Assembly (NCBI RefSeq): GCF_021341665.1
Contig: NZ_JAJTTH010000003.1
Span: 645,626-709,625, forward strand
Source: Pseudomonas sp. Au-Pse12
GTDB taxonomy: Bacteria; Pseudomonadota; Gammaproteobacteria; Pseudomonadales; Pseudomonadaceae
Reading direction: 5' to 3'
Length of the DNA stretch: 64,000 nucleotides
Below, piece after piece: positions 37,467-46,222 of this stretch. The translations under genes and the position numbers were made by a program. Numbering within the stretch: the first letter of the stretch is position 1; every line of letters starts with the position of its first letter. Under the pieces are notes generated by a model, which did no database searches, had not been told where the DNA came from, and was given only the letters and a program-made list of their open reading frames with translations.

Positions 37467-37976
37467 TCAACCTTCGGCCGGCAACGCCCGCCACATGTGG
37501 ATCTTGTCGAAATACTCCTCGCCCACGCGCACCGCCAGAGGTTCCAGGCCGAACTGGACGAAGCCGCAGCGCTTATACAGGGACAGCGCGGCATCATTAC
37601 CGGCGGTCACCGTCAGTTGAATCAGGCGCAACCCTTCATATTCAGCGGCCTCGGCCAGCAGGCCCTGGACCAGCCGGTAGCCCAGCCCGCTGTTGCGCTG
37701 CGCGCCGGTGACGTAGAGGCCAAACAGGGTCGCCTTGTGCCTGGCCTTCTCCCGCAGCTCGAAGGCCAGGCCGACCATCCCCAGCAAGCGCCCTTGGCAA
37801 AAGGCCCCCAGCAACACATCGAGCTCGCCGTCCAGGCGAGCGGCCCACCAGGCCAGGGGCAGTTTTTCCCGCTCTTTGACGCTGGAGGTGAAGGCCTGGG
37901 GATGGCGCTCATAGGCTTCGAGCATCAGGGCCCGGTATTGCTCGACATCCTCAGGGGTCAGGCGCTGGATCTGCAT
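37467..37976 (-). CDS. GNAT-family N-acetyltransferase
   Basis: A 169-residue acetyltransferase. The acetyl-CoA loop is in LYVTGAQRNSGLGYRLVQGLL (Q/R-x-x-G-x-G/A pattern in variant form), and VTAGNDAALSLYKRCGFVQFG is the usual C-terminal GNAT segment. A TTG two codons upstream is an alternative start. Substrate unknown. Same direction as the LysE, Nudix and HD-GYP genes but separated by 110 bp. Confidence 0.82.
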   Translation of the reverse strand: MQIQRLTPEDVEQYRALMLEAYERHPQAFTSSVKEREKLPLAWWAARLDGELDVLLGAFCQGRLLGMVGLAFELREKARHKATLFGLYVTGAQRNSGLGYRLVQGLLAEAAEYEGLRLIQLTVTAGNDAALSLYKRCGFVQFGLEPLAVRVGEEYFDKIHMWRALPAEG

Positions 37977-38086
37977 GCTCAATCGAGGGTCTTCTGTCCG
38001 CTAATGAATGAAACGCATTTTATCCTGCGGCCCTGCGCTTCATGAATGGCCACGGTGGCCAGGGGTGCACGGCCGTCGGCGGCTGA

Positions 38087-38725
38087 TCAGCTCACGCGCC
38101 GCGGTTCGAACATCAGGCGCACGGCCAGCCCCGCCAGCACAAAGCCCATGACATAGCGCTGCACCGAGAGCCAGGTGGGGTTGCTGGCGAACCAGGAGGC
38201 AATGCCTGCGGCAAACAGGGCAATCAGCAGGTTCACCGAAAAGCTCACGCTGATCTGGGTCAGGCCGAGAATGATGCTCTGGGAGAACACCGAACCGTGC
38301 TCAGGGTTGATGAACTGCGGAAAGATCGACAGGTAGAACATCGCGATCTTGGGGTTCAGGGCACTGGTCAGAAACCCCATGGTCACCAGTTTGCGTGGTG
38401 AGTCCGCCGGCAACTGCTGGGCTTCGAAGGGCGAGCGCGCGCCGGGCTTGAGGGCCTGCCAGGCCAGCCACAGCAGGTACAGGGCGCCGGCCCACTTGAG
38501 TATTTCATAGGCCATCGGCACCGCCATGAACACCGCGGTCAGGCCCAGCGCAGCGGCGAACAGGTGAACGAAGAATCCCCCCACGACCCCCAATAACGAC
38601 GTCACCCCGGCCTTGCGCCCCTGGCAGATCGAACGGGAAATCAGGTAGATCATGTTCGGCCCCGGGGTCAGCACCATCAGCAGGGAAGCAGCGGCGAAGA
38701 TCAGGTAGTCGTGAAGTGGAATCAT
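38087..38725 (-). CDS. LysE/RhtB-family amino acid exporter
   Basis: A 212-residue inner-membrane protein with about six helices. LMVLTPGPNMIYLISRS carries the family signature near the N terminus, and MGFLTSALNPKIAMFYLSIFPQF is the conserved central segment. Exports amino acids or their derivatives by proton antiport; the substrate cannot be inferred. Start 38725 has AAGGA upstream. The Nudix gene lies 25 bp upstream, so the two may be cotranscribed. Confidence 0.87.
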   Translation of the reverse strand: MIPLHDYLIFAAASLLMVLTPGPNMIYLISRSICQGRKAGVTSLLGVVGGFFVHLFAAALGLTAVFMAVPMAYEILKWAGALYLLWLAWQALKPGARSPFEAQQLPADSPRKLVTMGFLTSALNPKIAMFYLSIFPQFINPEHGSVFSQSIILGLTQISVSFSVNLLIALFAAGIASWFASNPTWLSVQRYVMGFVLAGLAVRLMFEPRRVS

Positions 38726-38750
38726 GGCAATCCTTGGCAATCGGAAGGGG

Positions 38751-39185
38751 TCAGTCGAAGCTCGTTTGAGCCTGGCGATAAAACGGCAAGATCAGATTGC
38801 GTGTCAACGGTGCCAGGTACAAATCACCGTCACCGGCCGGATCGATCCAGCGCACTTCCTCGATTTCCGCCGCGGGAGTCACCGGGCTGTCGATGTGGAC
38901 CAGGAACACCTCGGCCTCCACCACATGCCCCGGCTCATTGGCCGCCGGTGCCGAGAATTGCTGCAGGTAGCGCGCCTGGGCCGGATCGATGCGCAGCCCC
39001 AGTTCTTCTTCCAGCTCGCGGGCCAGGGCGTGCAACGGTTGCTCACCGGCCTCGATCTTGCCGCCTGGCTGCATGAAGGCCTGGGTGCCACGCTTGCGCA
39101 CCAGCAGGGTCTGGCCGTCGGCACCGATCAACAGCGCGGCGGCAATACGAATGATGGAGGGTGCAGCAACAGAAGACAGCGACAT
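38751..39185 (-). CDS. Nudix hydrolase
   Basis: A 144-residue pyrophosphohydrolase with a complete Nudix box (GGKIEAG...ARELEEELG, residues about 51-73) that binds Mg and cleaves nucleoside-diphosphate derivatives. The exact substrate is not evident. It lies just upstream of the LysE gene in the same direction. Confidence 0.88.
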   Translation of the reverse strand: MSLSSVAAPSIIRIAAALLIGADGQTLLVRKRGTQAFMQPGGKIEAGEQPLHALARELEEELGLRIDPAQARYLQQFSAPAANEPGHVVEAEVFLVHIDSPVTPAAEIEEVRWIDPAGDGDLYLAPLTRNLILPFYRQAQTSFD

Positions 39186-39285
39186 GGGAACCCGGGAGCC
39201 TTGAGAGTGGAGGCGCAAGGATCACATGTCCGGCGGTGGGCCGTCATCCGCCGCCGGCACTTTTCGATACACCCAGCACTTCGCG

Positions 39286-40632
39286 TCAGGCCCGCGCCGG
39301 CTGCTCCTGGGGCAGTTTGACGAACACGCTGTAACGCGCGCCTTCCATGGTTTCAAAGGCGATCAGCTTGTCCACCAGGGGCAGGTTGAGCACCTTGCCG
39401 GCGTTGAGCAAAAGCATGCCGTTGTCGGCATTCAGGTTACGCGCCAGGACCATTCCCGCCGTCAGCTCCCGGGTAGTGAGGACCTTCACCGCAGGGTCGC
39501 CCAGGGTCACATCGCTGAGGTACACCGAACACACCTGTATGAAGCCTTCCACCAGGTCCGGATCGTACAGCCGGCCCGCGTACTTGCGGATGAACACCAG
39601 GGCTTCATCGCTGTTCATGTGCCGCTCCAGGATCAGCCCGCACTGCAACTCGATGAAGTCCACCGCCAGCTTGAGCAGCCGCGAACCGAGGGGAATCGCC
39701 TCGCCCTTGAGGTGGTCGGGAAAACCGCTGCCGTCCCAGTGTTCCTGGTGATGGCGGATCAGCCGCGCGGCGTCCTGCACCGGCTCCAGGGTCATCAGCA
39801 GCGACTCGCTCTGCGCCGGATAGGCCCGATAACGCTCGCGCTGGTGGTGATGCAGCAGGTCCGCCGGGCTGATCATCATGCTGTCGCTCCAGCTCAGCTT
39901 GCCGATGTTGTGCAGCGCCGCGGCCATGGCCAGGTCGCGCTGGGCACTGGCGTCGATGCCATGGACCTTGCAGTAGGCGCGCACCAGTTCGATGACCCGC
40001 CGGTTGGTCTGCTTGTCCGCGGGCAGGCGCTGGTTGACCAGCAGGGAAAACAGCTCGGCGCCAGTGGCATAGCTGTGCTTGAGCTCCTCATAGGCCAGGT
40101 CGAGCATGTCGGCGGTTTGCTGCAGCTCCGCGGTGCGCGCGGCGACGCGTTTTTCCAGCTGCACATTGAGCGCCTTGAGCTCGGCGTTCTGCTGCTGGGC
40201 CAAGCGTTCCAGGCGCAGGCGTTCGCGCTCGGAGTGCTGATGCTCCAGGGCCTGGCGCAAGGCCAGCAGCAGCTCCTGGTCATCCGAGGATTTGCTCAGG
40301 TAGCGGTAGATCTCCCCTTCGTTGATGGCCTTGGCGATCAATTTCAGGTCCGGGTCACCGGTCAGCAGAATGCGCGTGGTGGTCGGGTACTGCTGATGCA
40401 CCCGCGCCAGCAGGCTCGGGCCATCCATCTGCGGCAGATGGGCGGCGCTGATCACCAGGTCCACGTCCTGGCGGGCCAGGATCTGCAGGGCCTGGGCAGC
40501 GTCGCGGGCGAAATGCAGTGTGTAGGGAAGAGGGCTGAGCAATTGCTGCAGGCGTTGCAGGATGGCGTCCTGGCTATCCACCAACAGCATCTCGGGTCGG
40601 CGTGTGGCAGTGGCAACGTTTAGCTCACCCAT
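39286..40632 (-). CDS. Receiver plus HD-GYP-type protein, both domains degenerate
   Basis: A 448-residue protein: receiver (about 13-130), coiled coil (135-190) and HD-GYP-like domain (190-400). The receiver has alanine (A63, LVISAAHLPQMDG) where the phosphorylated aspartate belongs. The phosphodiesterase domain reads LHNIGK (H241-N242) instead of LHDIGK, YP (271-272) where metal-binding HP is usual, and GSGFP instead of GSGYP. It may be a non-enzymatic c-di-GMP-related adaptor rather than an active enzyme. Start ATG with GAGGTG at 40632. Confidence 0.82.
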   Translation of the reverse strand: MGELNVATATRRPEMLLVDSQDAILQRLQQLLSPLPYTLHFARDAAQALQILARQDVDLVISAAHLPQMDGPSLLARVHQQYPTTTRILLTGDPDLKLIAKAINEGEIYRYLSKSSDDQELLLALRQALEHQHSERERLRLERLAQQQNAELKALNVQLEKRVAARTAELQQTADMLDLAYEELKHSYATGAELFSLLVNQRLPADKQTNRRVIELVRAYCKVHGIDASAQRDLAMAAALHNIGKLSWSDSMMISPADLLHHHQRERYRAYPAQSESLLMTLEPVQDAARLIRHHQEHWDGSGFPDHLKGEAIPLGSRLLKLAVDFIELQCGLILERHMNSDEALVFIRKYAGRLYDPDLVEGFIQVCSVYLSDVTLGDPAVKVLTTRELTAGMVLARNLNADNGMLLLNAGKVLNLPLVDKLIAFETMEGARYSVFVKLPQEQPARA

Positions 40633-40827
40633 AAGACACCTCGGGTCAACGTTGATGCACGCATCCTTGATCGTTCGAGCTGGCAACGCTATTCCGTGTT
40701 GCCTGATTGAAGACTAGAAGAATTTCCAGTTGCGATGATGGCTTTTTAATGCCATCGATCCGCTGCAGGTGCTCCAGCGGCTTCGGCGGCGAGCGCTGCG
40801 GGCACGCCGCACTCGCCGCGAAGGCCT

Positions 40828-41097
40828 TCATTGGGCGGCTTTGGTGCCGGAGCCAAAGGAAGCGAAACGCTTGTTGAAACCGGCGATGCGGCCTTCGGAC
40901 TGGGTCTTGCGCTGCTGGCCGGTGTACACCGGGTGCGAAGCGCTGGACACGTCCAGGGTCACGTACGGGTAGGTCTTGCCGTCGCTGTAGGTGTGCGTGC
41001 GATCGGTGTCGACGGTGGAGCCGATGAGAAAGTACACGTCGGCAGCGGTATCGTGAAAAAGCACGGTGCGGTAATCGGGGTGGATGTCGGGTTTCAT
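40828..41097 (-). CDS. rpmE2: Ribosomal protein L31 type B (zinc-independent)
   Basis: An 89-residue L31 paralogue beginning [17 protein letters not shown], with [12 protein letters not shown] and [16 protein letters not shown]. It contains no cysteine, so it lacks the zinc ribbon of ordinary L31. Such paralogues replace the zinc-containing form on ribosomes when zinc is scarce. GGAG precedes the ATG, and a Zur-like palindrome lies 30-45 bp upstream. Confidence 0.95.
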   Translation of the reverse strand: MKPDIHPDYRTVLFHDTAADVYFLIGSTVDTDRTHTYSDGKTYPYVTLDVSSASHPVYTGQQRKTQSEGRIAGFNKRFASFGSGTKAAQ

Positions 41098-41127
41098 CGG
41101 GGTCTCCAGCGGATGGGATAAAAAAGA

Positions 41128-41142
41128 TGTTATACAGTAACA
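41128..41142. promoter_or_regulatory. Zur-like box upstream of rpmE2
   Basis: TGTTATACAGTAACA has perfect TGTTA/TAACA arms. The extended form GATGTTATAcaGTAaCAA is shared with the site before znuD in this window (54638-54655). Confidence 0.7.
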
Positions 41143-41405
41143 ACAAAACCCATTCAAACGAGAATTTATCGCAATAAGAACCTGCAACAATGGTCTAACT
41201 CCAGCCTCGCCACCCGGATTCAGGCTTGCCCACACGGCCTCAGCGGGCCAGTATGCTGGGCTGCAACGCTCTGCCACAGCCATGAATTCCTATAAGAACT
41301 ACCTGTGCAGCCCACCGTCCCCGCCGTTCGGTGCCGCTGTCGATTACCCGTTATCCAGGCACCCGGTGCCTGATTGACCTGATGAGTCCGAACCAAGGAA
41401 ACCGT

Positions 41406-43025
41406 ATGAGCCTGTCCCTTCTGAGCCGCTACGCCTTCTTTGCCGCCTGTGTGATGTTCACCCTCGCCAGCCTGCCCTTTCTCGAACACGACTGGCTCTG
41501 GCCATTCACCCTGGTCACCGGCCTGCTGAGCCTGCTGGGGATCTTCGATTTGCTGCAAAGCCCGCACGCGGTGCGCCGCAACTACCCGATCCTGGGCAAT
41601 ATCCGTTACCTGGTGGAAGGCATTCGCCCAGAGATCCGCCAGTACCTGCTGGAGTCCGACAGCGACGCCCTGCCCTTTTCCCGCGCCCAGCGCTCGCTGG
41701 TGTACTCGCGGGCCAAGAACGAAAGCGCCGACAAACCCTTCGGCACCCTGATCGACGTCTACCAGTCGGGCTTCGAGTTCATCGGCCACTCCATGCGCCC
41801 GGCGCCCCTGAGCGACCCCAGCAGCTTTCGCGTGACGGTCGGTGGCCCGCAATGCACCCAGCCTTATTCGGCCTCGGTATTCAACATCTCGGCGATGAGC
41901 TTCGGCTCCCTCAGCGCCAACGCCATCCGCGCCCTGAACCAAGGCGCCAAGCTCGGCAACTTCGCCCACGACACCGGTGAAGGCAGCATCAGCCCCTACC
42001 ACCGCGAACACGGCGGCGACCTGACCTGGGAACTGGGCAGCGGCTACTTCGGCTGCCGCACCGCCGACGGCCGCTTCGACCCCGAGCGCTTCGCCGCCCA
42101 GGCGCAGAACCCGCAAGTGCGGATGATCGAAATCAAGATGAGCCAGGGCGCCAAGCCCGGCCACGGCGGCATCCTGCCCAAGCACAAGGTGACCCAGGAA
42201 ATTGCCGACACCCGCGGCATCCGCATGGGTGAGGACTGCATTTCGCCGTCGAGCCACAGCGCCTTTTCCACCCCGATCGAAATGATGCACTTCATCCAGC
42301 AACTGCGTGAGCTGTCCGGCGGCAAACCGGTGGGCTTCAAGTTCTGCCTGGGCCACCCGTGGGAATTCATGGGCATTGCCAAGGCCATGCTGGAAACCGG
42401 CATCCTCCCGGACTTCATCGTGGTCGACGGCAAGGAAGGCGGCACCGGCGCGGCACCGGTGGAATTCACCGACCACATCGGCGCACCGATGCGCGAAGGC
42501 CTGCTGTTCGTCCACAACACCCTGGTGGGCCTGAACCTGCGGGACAAGATCAAGCTCGGCGCCAGCGGCAAGATCGTCAGCGCCTTCGACATCGCCAGCG
42601 TGCTGGCCATCGGCGCCGACTGGGCCAACTCGGCCCGCGGCTTCATGTTCGCCATCGGCTGCATCCAGTCGCAAAGCTGCCACACCAACAAGTGCCCGAC
42701 CGGCGTGGCCACCCAGGACAACCTGCGCCAGCGCGCCCTGGTGGTGCCGGACAAGGCCCAGCGGGTGTTCAGTTTCCACCGCAACACCCTCAAGGCCCTG
42801 GCGGAAATGCTCGCCGCCGCCGGCCTGCAACACCCTTCGCAACTGGAAGCCAAGCACCTGGTGCGGCGCATGTCGGCCACCGAGATCAAGCTGTTCTCCC
42901 AGCTGCACGTGTTCCTCAAGCCCGGCGAACTGCTGACCGGCGCGGTCAATGGCGAGTTCTACTCACGCATGTGGCAACTGGCCCGGGCCGACAGCTTCGA
43001 GCCCAACACCGAAGCCGCGGCTTAA
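41406..43025 (+). CDS. Stand-alone FMN-binding glutamate-synthase-domain protein
   Basis: A 539-residue protein with one or two N-terminal membrane helices (about 5-50) and a GltB-type FMN TIM-barrel domain. FNISAMSFGSLSANAIRALNQGA, GEGSISPYHREHGGD, MSQGAKPGHGGILP and VDGKEGGTGAAP bind flavin and substrate; CIQSQSCHTNKCPTGVA supplies the three cysteines for a [3Fe-4S] cluster. There is no glutaminase domain and no small subunit, so it is unlikely to be a classical glutamate synthase. Start ATG 41406 follows AAGGA. Confidence 0.85.
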   Translation: MSLSLLSRYAFFAACVMFTLASLPFLEHDWLWPFTLVTGLLSLLGIFDLLQSPHAVRRNYPILGNIRYLVEGIRPEIRQYLLESDSDALPFSRAQRSLVYSRAKNESADKPFGTLIDVYQSGFEFIGHSMRPAPLSDPSSFRVTVGGPQCTQPYSASVFNISAMSFGSLSANAIRALNQGAKLGNFAHDTGEGSISPYHREHGGDLTWELGSGYFGCRTADGRFDPERFAAQAQNPQVRMIEIKMSQGAKPGHGGILPKHKVTQEIADTRGIRMGEDCISPSSHSAFSTPIEMMHFIQQLRELSGGKPVGFKFCLGHPWEFMGIAKAMLETGILPDFIVVDGKEGGTGAAPVEFTDHIGAPMREGLLFVHNTLVGLNLRDKIKLGASGKIVSAFDIASVLAIGADWANSARGFMFAIGCIQSQSCHTNKCPTGVATQDNLRQRALVVPDKAQRVFSFHRNTLKALAEMLAAAGLQHPSQLEAKHLVRRMSATEIKLFSQLHVFLKPGELLTGAVNGEFYSRMWQLARADSFEPNTEAAA

Positions 43026-43088
43026 CCCCTATTGCCCGACGCTGCCCGGTTGCCGGGGGGCGCCGGGCGACAGCCAAGGAAGATTGCA

Positions 43089-43373
43089 ATGCTCAAGGTC
43101 ATCGCTGAAGACTTCATCCACCCCGAACACCTGGACACGGTGCGCCCGTGGTACGCCGAACTGGTGGAAAAAACCCGCCAGGAACCGCTGTGCATCGCCT
43201 ACGATCTGTTCGTTGATCAGAAAGACCCCGGGCACTTCATCTTCGTCGAACAGTGGCCGGACCAAGCCGCCCTCGACGCCCACTGCCAGACCGAGCACTT
43301 CACCCGCCTGGTGCCGCAGATCAACGCCTTCCAGCGCCGCGAATGCCGCGTGCTGCTGATGGACGAATGCTAG
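43089..43373 (+). CDS. ABM-domain (antibiotic biosynthesis monooxygenase-like) protein
   Basis: A 94-residue dimeric alpha-beta barrel protein. HFIFVEQWPDQAALDAHCQTEHF is the characteristic ABM segment. Relatives include quinone-degrading YgiN and heme or polyketide monooxygenases; most such small proteins lack a proven function. AAGGA precedes ATG 43089. It begins 63 bp after the glutamate-synthase-like gene and could share its transcript. Confidence 0.85.
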   Translation: MLKVIAEDFIHPEHLDTVRPWYAELVEKTRQEPLCIAYDLFVDQKDPGHFIFVEQWPDQAALDAHCQTEHFTRLVPQINAFQRRECRVLLMDEC

Positions 43374-43449
43374 GAAACCCACCCCAGCCCTTGCTTGACC
43401 GGACCACCGAAAGCAGCCCCCAGCCTCACTGACCTTTCGGAGATCCGTC

Positions 43450-43746
43450 ATGCCCCTGCTGTCATTCGAACACCTGTCCCACCAACTGCCGAGTCCCTGG
43501 CAATCCACGCGGGTGGGCCAGGTCGGCCCGGCCCGCATCAAGGTGCTGCGCATGGACGAGCAGCCCTACCCGGAAGAAACCCACGACTACAACGAAGGCC
43601 TGCTGGTGACCCAGGGCTGCCTGCGCCTGGGCATTGGCCAGGCCACCGTGGAAGTCGTGGCGGGCCAGATGTACCTGGTGGAGGCCGGCCAGCCCCACAG
43701 CGTGCTGCCCGGCAGCCACGGCACCCTGGTGATCATCGACGTCTAG
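43450..43746 (+). CDS. Small cupin-domain protein
   Basis: A 98-residue single cupin barrel (GLLVTQGCLRLGIG, GQMYLVEAGQPHSVLPGSHGTLVIIDV). One metal-type histidine (PHSV) is visible and the first cupin motif has few histidines, so metal binding is doubtful. CGGAGATCC precedes the ATG. Function unknown. Confidence 0.78.
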   Translation: MPLLSFEHLSHQLPSPWQSTRVGQVGPARIKVLRMDEQPYPEETHDYNEGLLVTQGCLRLGIGQATVEVVAGQMYLVEAGQPHSVLPGSHGTLVIIDV

Positions 43747-43826
43747 CCTGTCCCTCATCGACTCAATCACGGTAACCACCTGCCCCAAGGTCGGTCCGAC
43801 CCGAGGGCCCATGCACGGAGAAGCCC

Positions 43827-44669
43827 ATGCCTCGTCGTCTATTTGCAGTGATCGCTCTAGTGATGTCCTTCAACAGCGCCTTTGCCGGCGAACGCTGGCA
43901 GACCCTGCCACCCACGCCCGCGCCGGTGGCCGGGGCGCAAGCCGGTGATGCCGAGGTCAATGGCATCCGCCTGCACTACAGCACGCTCGGCCACGGCTCG
44001 CCGGTGGTGCTGCTGCATGGTGGCCTGGGCAATGCCGACTACTGGGGGCTGCAGGCCAAGGCCCTGGCCGCCCGGCACACGGTGATCAGCGTCGACAGCC
44101 GCGGCCACGGGCGCAGCACGCGGGATGCCCGGCCCTACGGCTACGACCTGATGGCCGATGACGTGATCGCCCTGCTGGACCAGTTGCAGATCCCCCGTGC
44201 CGACTTCGTCGGCTGGAGCGACGGCGCGATCCTCGGCCTGGACCTGGCCATGCGCTACCCGCAGCGGGTCGGCAAGGTCTTCGCCTACGCCGCCAACACC
44301 CAGACCTCCGGGGTCAAGGAAGGCGTGGAAAACAACCCGACCTTCGCCGCCTACATCGAGCGGGCCGGCCAGGAATACGCCCGGCTGTCACCGACGCCCA
44401 AGGAGTACCCGGCCTTTGTCGAGCAGATCGGCCACATGTGGGCCAGCCAACCGAACTGGAGCGACGCTGACCTCGCGCGGATCAAGGCGCCGGTGCTGAT
44501 CGTCGATGGTGACCACGATGAAGCCATCAAGCGCGAGCACACCCAATACATGGCCGCGACCATTCCCGGCGCCGGGCTACTGATTCTGCCGAACGTCAGC
44601 CACTTCGCCTTCCTCCAGGACCCGGGCCTGTTCAACGCGGCCCTGGAGCACTTCCTCGACGAAAAATAG
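43827..44669 (+). CDS. Periplasmic alpha/beta hydrolase
   Basis: A 280-residue hydrolase with a signal peptide (MPRRLFAVIALVMSFNSAFA). Motifs: VVLLHGGLGNADYWGLQ, VISVDSRGHGRST, nucleophile in VGWSDGAILGLDLA, acid in LIVDGDHDEAI and histidine in PNVSHFAF. Substrate unknown. A GGATGCCCC/GGGGACATCC hairpin (44698-44723) without T-run follows. Confidence 0.83.
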   Translation: MPRRLFAVIALVMSFNSAFAGERWQTLPPTPAPVAGAQAGDAEVNGIRLHYSTLGHGSPVVLLHGGLGNADYWGLQAKALAARHTVISVDSRGHGRSTRDARPYGYDLMADDVIALLDQLQIPRADFVGWSDGAILGLDLAMRYPQRVGKVFAYAANTQTSGVKEGVENNPTFAAYIERAGQEYARLSPTPKEYPAFVEQIGHMWASQPNWSDADLARIKAPVLIVDGDHDEAIKREHTQYMAATIPGAGLLILPNVSHFAFLQDPGLFNAALEHFLDEK

Positions 44670-44922
44670 CCCGGCACTCGCCTTCGGCTACTGCCACGGA
44701 TGCCCCCTTTAGCGGGGACATCCACGGGCGCCAATATGCATAAACGCATAACATTAATTGCATTGACGCATAAAGCCTCTAAGGTTGTTTTCAGGCCCGG
44801 TCAGCGCAGGCCATCGAGGCTGGCCCAGCGCAGCAACAGGCTCCCGAGCCCGGCTACTGGCCGTAGCCCAACAGGCAACCACTACCCAGCCGGAGGCTGG
44901 TTTTCATTCATGGAGGATGAAC

Positions 44923-45513
44923 ATGCCCACTAGCAACTTGACCCCAAGCAGCCCCCCCCAGGCCCTGCCCCAGTGCCTGGCCGGTACGCTGCTGGACCCG
45001 CAACTGAGCGAAGCCGATCCCCACGCCGAAGCGGCGCCCCAGGCCGCTGCCCGGCTGAACTTCAGCGTGCAGCCGCAAACCCAGAGCAACTGGTGCTGGG
45101 CAGCCCTGTCCGCTTCGGTCGGCAACTATTACGGCACCGGGTCCTGGACCCAATGCGCAGTGGCCAATGCCGAGCTGGGCCGCCACTCCTGCTGCAGCCA
45201 GCCCGGGCCGTGCAACGTCTACGGCTACCTGGACTCGGCCCTGCGTACCACCCGCTGCTACGGCGGCATGCGTGAAGACCGAATGCAGATGCCGGCCATC
45301 GACAACCAGCTGGGCATGGGCCGCCCCGTGGGCCTGCGCTGCGCCTGGTACGGCGGTGGCGCGCATTTCCTGACGATCTACGGCAGCGATGGCGGCTACA
45401 TCCTGGTGGCGGATTCGATCTACGGCTACTCGACACGCGCCCTGAACAGCTTCCCCGCCTCCTACAACGGCGGCGGCCACTGGACCCACACCTACTTCAC
45501 CCGGAAAAACTAG
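44923..45513 (+). CDS. Papain-like cysteine protease (AvrRpt2/C70-like)
   Basis: A 196-residue protein with catalytic C58 in QTQSNWCWAAL, H148 in YGGGAHFLTIYG and D164 in LVADSIYG, the C-H-D/N arrangement of papain-like C39/C70 peptidases. Eight cysteines (18, 58, 78, 90, 91, 97, 112, 140) suggest disulfides and life outside the cytosol, yet there is no signal peptide; residues 1-45 are a flexible Pro/Ala-rich segment. GGAGG before ATG 44923 has six-base spacing, whereas the in-frame ATG 44917 touches it. The next gene begins eight bases later. I infer a secreted effector-type protease. Confidence 0.75.
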   Translation: MPTSNLTPSSPPQALPQCLAGTLLDPQLSEADPHAEAAPQAAARLNFSVQPQTQSNWCWAALSASVGNYYGTGSWTQCAVANAELGRHSCCSQPGPCNVYGYLDSALRTTRCYGGMREDRMQMPAIDNQLGMGRPVGLRCAWYGGGAHFLTIYGSDGGYILVADSIYGYSTRALNSFPASYNGGGHWTHTYFTRKN

Positions 45514-45521
45514 GAGGCGTC

Positions 45522-46121
45522 ATGCAACTGACTTACCCCAAGGCGCCTGTCGATGGCGTCCAGCACCTGCGTTCGGCACTCCAGGCGGCCTTGCAGACCC
45601 AGGGTTTCGGCATCAACCACGGGTTTGCCCAGGCCCGCGCCGGCAACCTGAACCTGTCCCAGGCCTTTCGCGGCTACACCCTGGGCCTGGAGGACCTGGC
45701 CCAGGGCAAAGGGCTGGCCGAGGCCAAGGCCGGTGACTGGCACTACCTGGTGTTCGACGCCGGGGTGTCGATCGCCGATGCGCAACTGAGCGAGGTGGCC
45801 GGCAAGCTCGGCTTCTCGGCGCTGAACCACGGTGCCCTGGCGGCGTCCGCGGTCAGTGCCCTGGAACTTGCCGAACAGGCTCCCCAGCTGCAGGGCAAAA
45901 GCTATGAGCTGCGCTTGCTGTTCGTCCCGGCCCTGCAAGTGACCGCGATCTGGCTGCACGGCAGCGGCGAAGATCAGCTGATTCCCATCGAACCCACGCC
46001 GAAAACCCTGGCCACCCGGCAGCTCTACAGCGAGACAGCGTTGCTGGCCCTGCTGAGGGCCCCGGCCCAACAGGCCAAGGCCATCTTCGACGCCGACAGC
46101 AGCGGCACCCTGGGCGGCTGA
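45522..46121 (+). CDS. Unknown protein paired with the papain-like protease
   Basis: A 199-residue soluble alpha/beta protein, rich in Ala and Leu, with no signal peptide, transmembrane helix or domain I recognise. AGGAGGCGTC precedes the ATG, only eight bases after the protease stop, so the two genes are one operon. Possible roles are inhibitor, chaperone or immunity protein for the protease; nothing in the sequence proves any of them. Confidence 0.7.
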   Translation: MQLTYPKAPVDGVQHLRSALQAALQTQGFGINHGFAQARAGNLNLSQAFRGYTLGLEDLAQGKGLAEAKAGDWHYLVFDAGVSIADAQLSEVAGKLGFSALNHGALAASAVSALELAEQAPQLQGKSYELRLLFVPALQVTAIWLHGSGEDQLIPIEPTPKTLATRQLYSETALLALLRAPAQQAKAIFDADSSGTLGG

Positions 46122-46129
46122 CCCGGGCA

Positions 46130-46166
46130 AAAAAAATCCGGCGGCCTTGGCAGGCCGCCGGATTGC
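46130..46166. terminator. Terminator between the protease operon and the permease
   Basis: Arms ATCCGGCGGCC and GGCCGCCGGAT (11 bp, loop TTGGCA) follow an A-run. The T-run lies on the minus strand, so the hairpin most clearly terminates the permease transcript; it may also serve the plus strand. Confidence 0.75.
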
Positions 46167-46222
46167 GTGTCTCAGCTTTTCAGCCGGTGATGCTCAAGCC
46201 AGCCGCATCACCGGAGCGCCCC

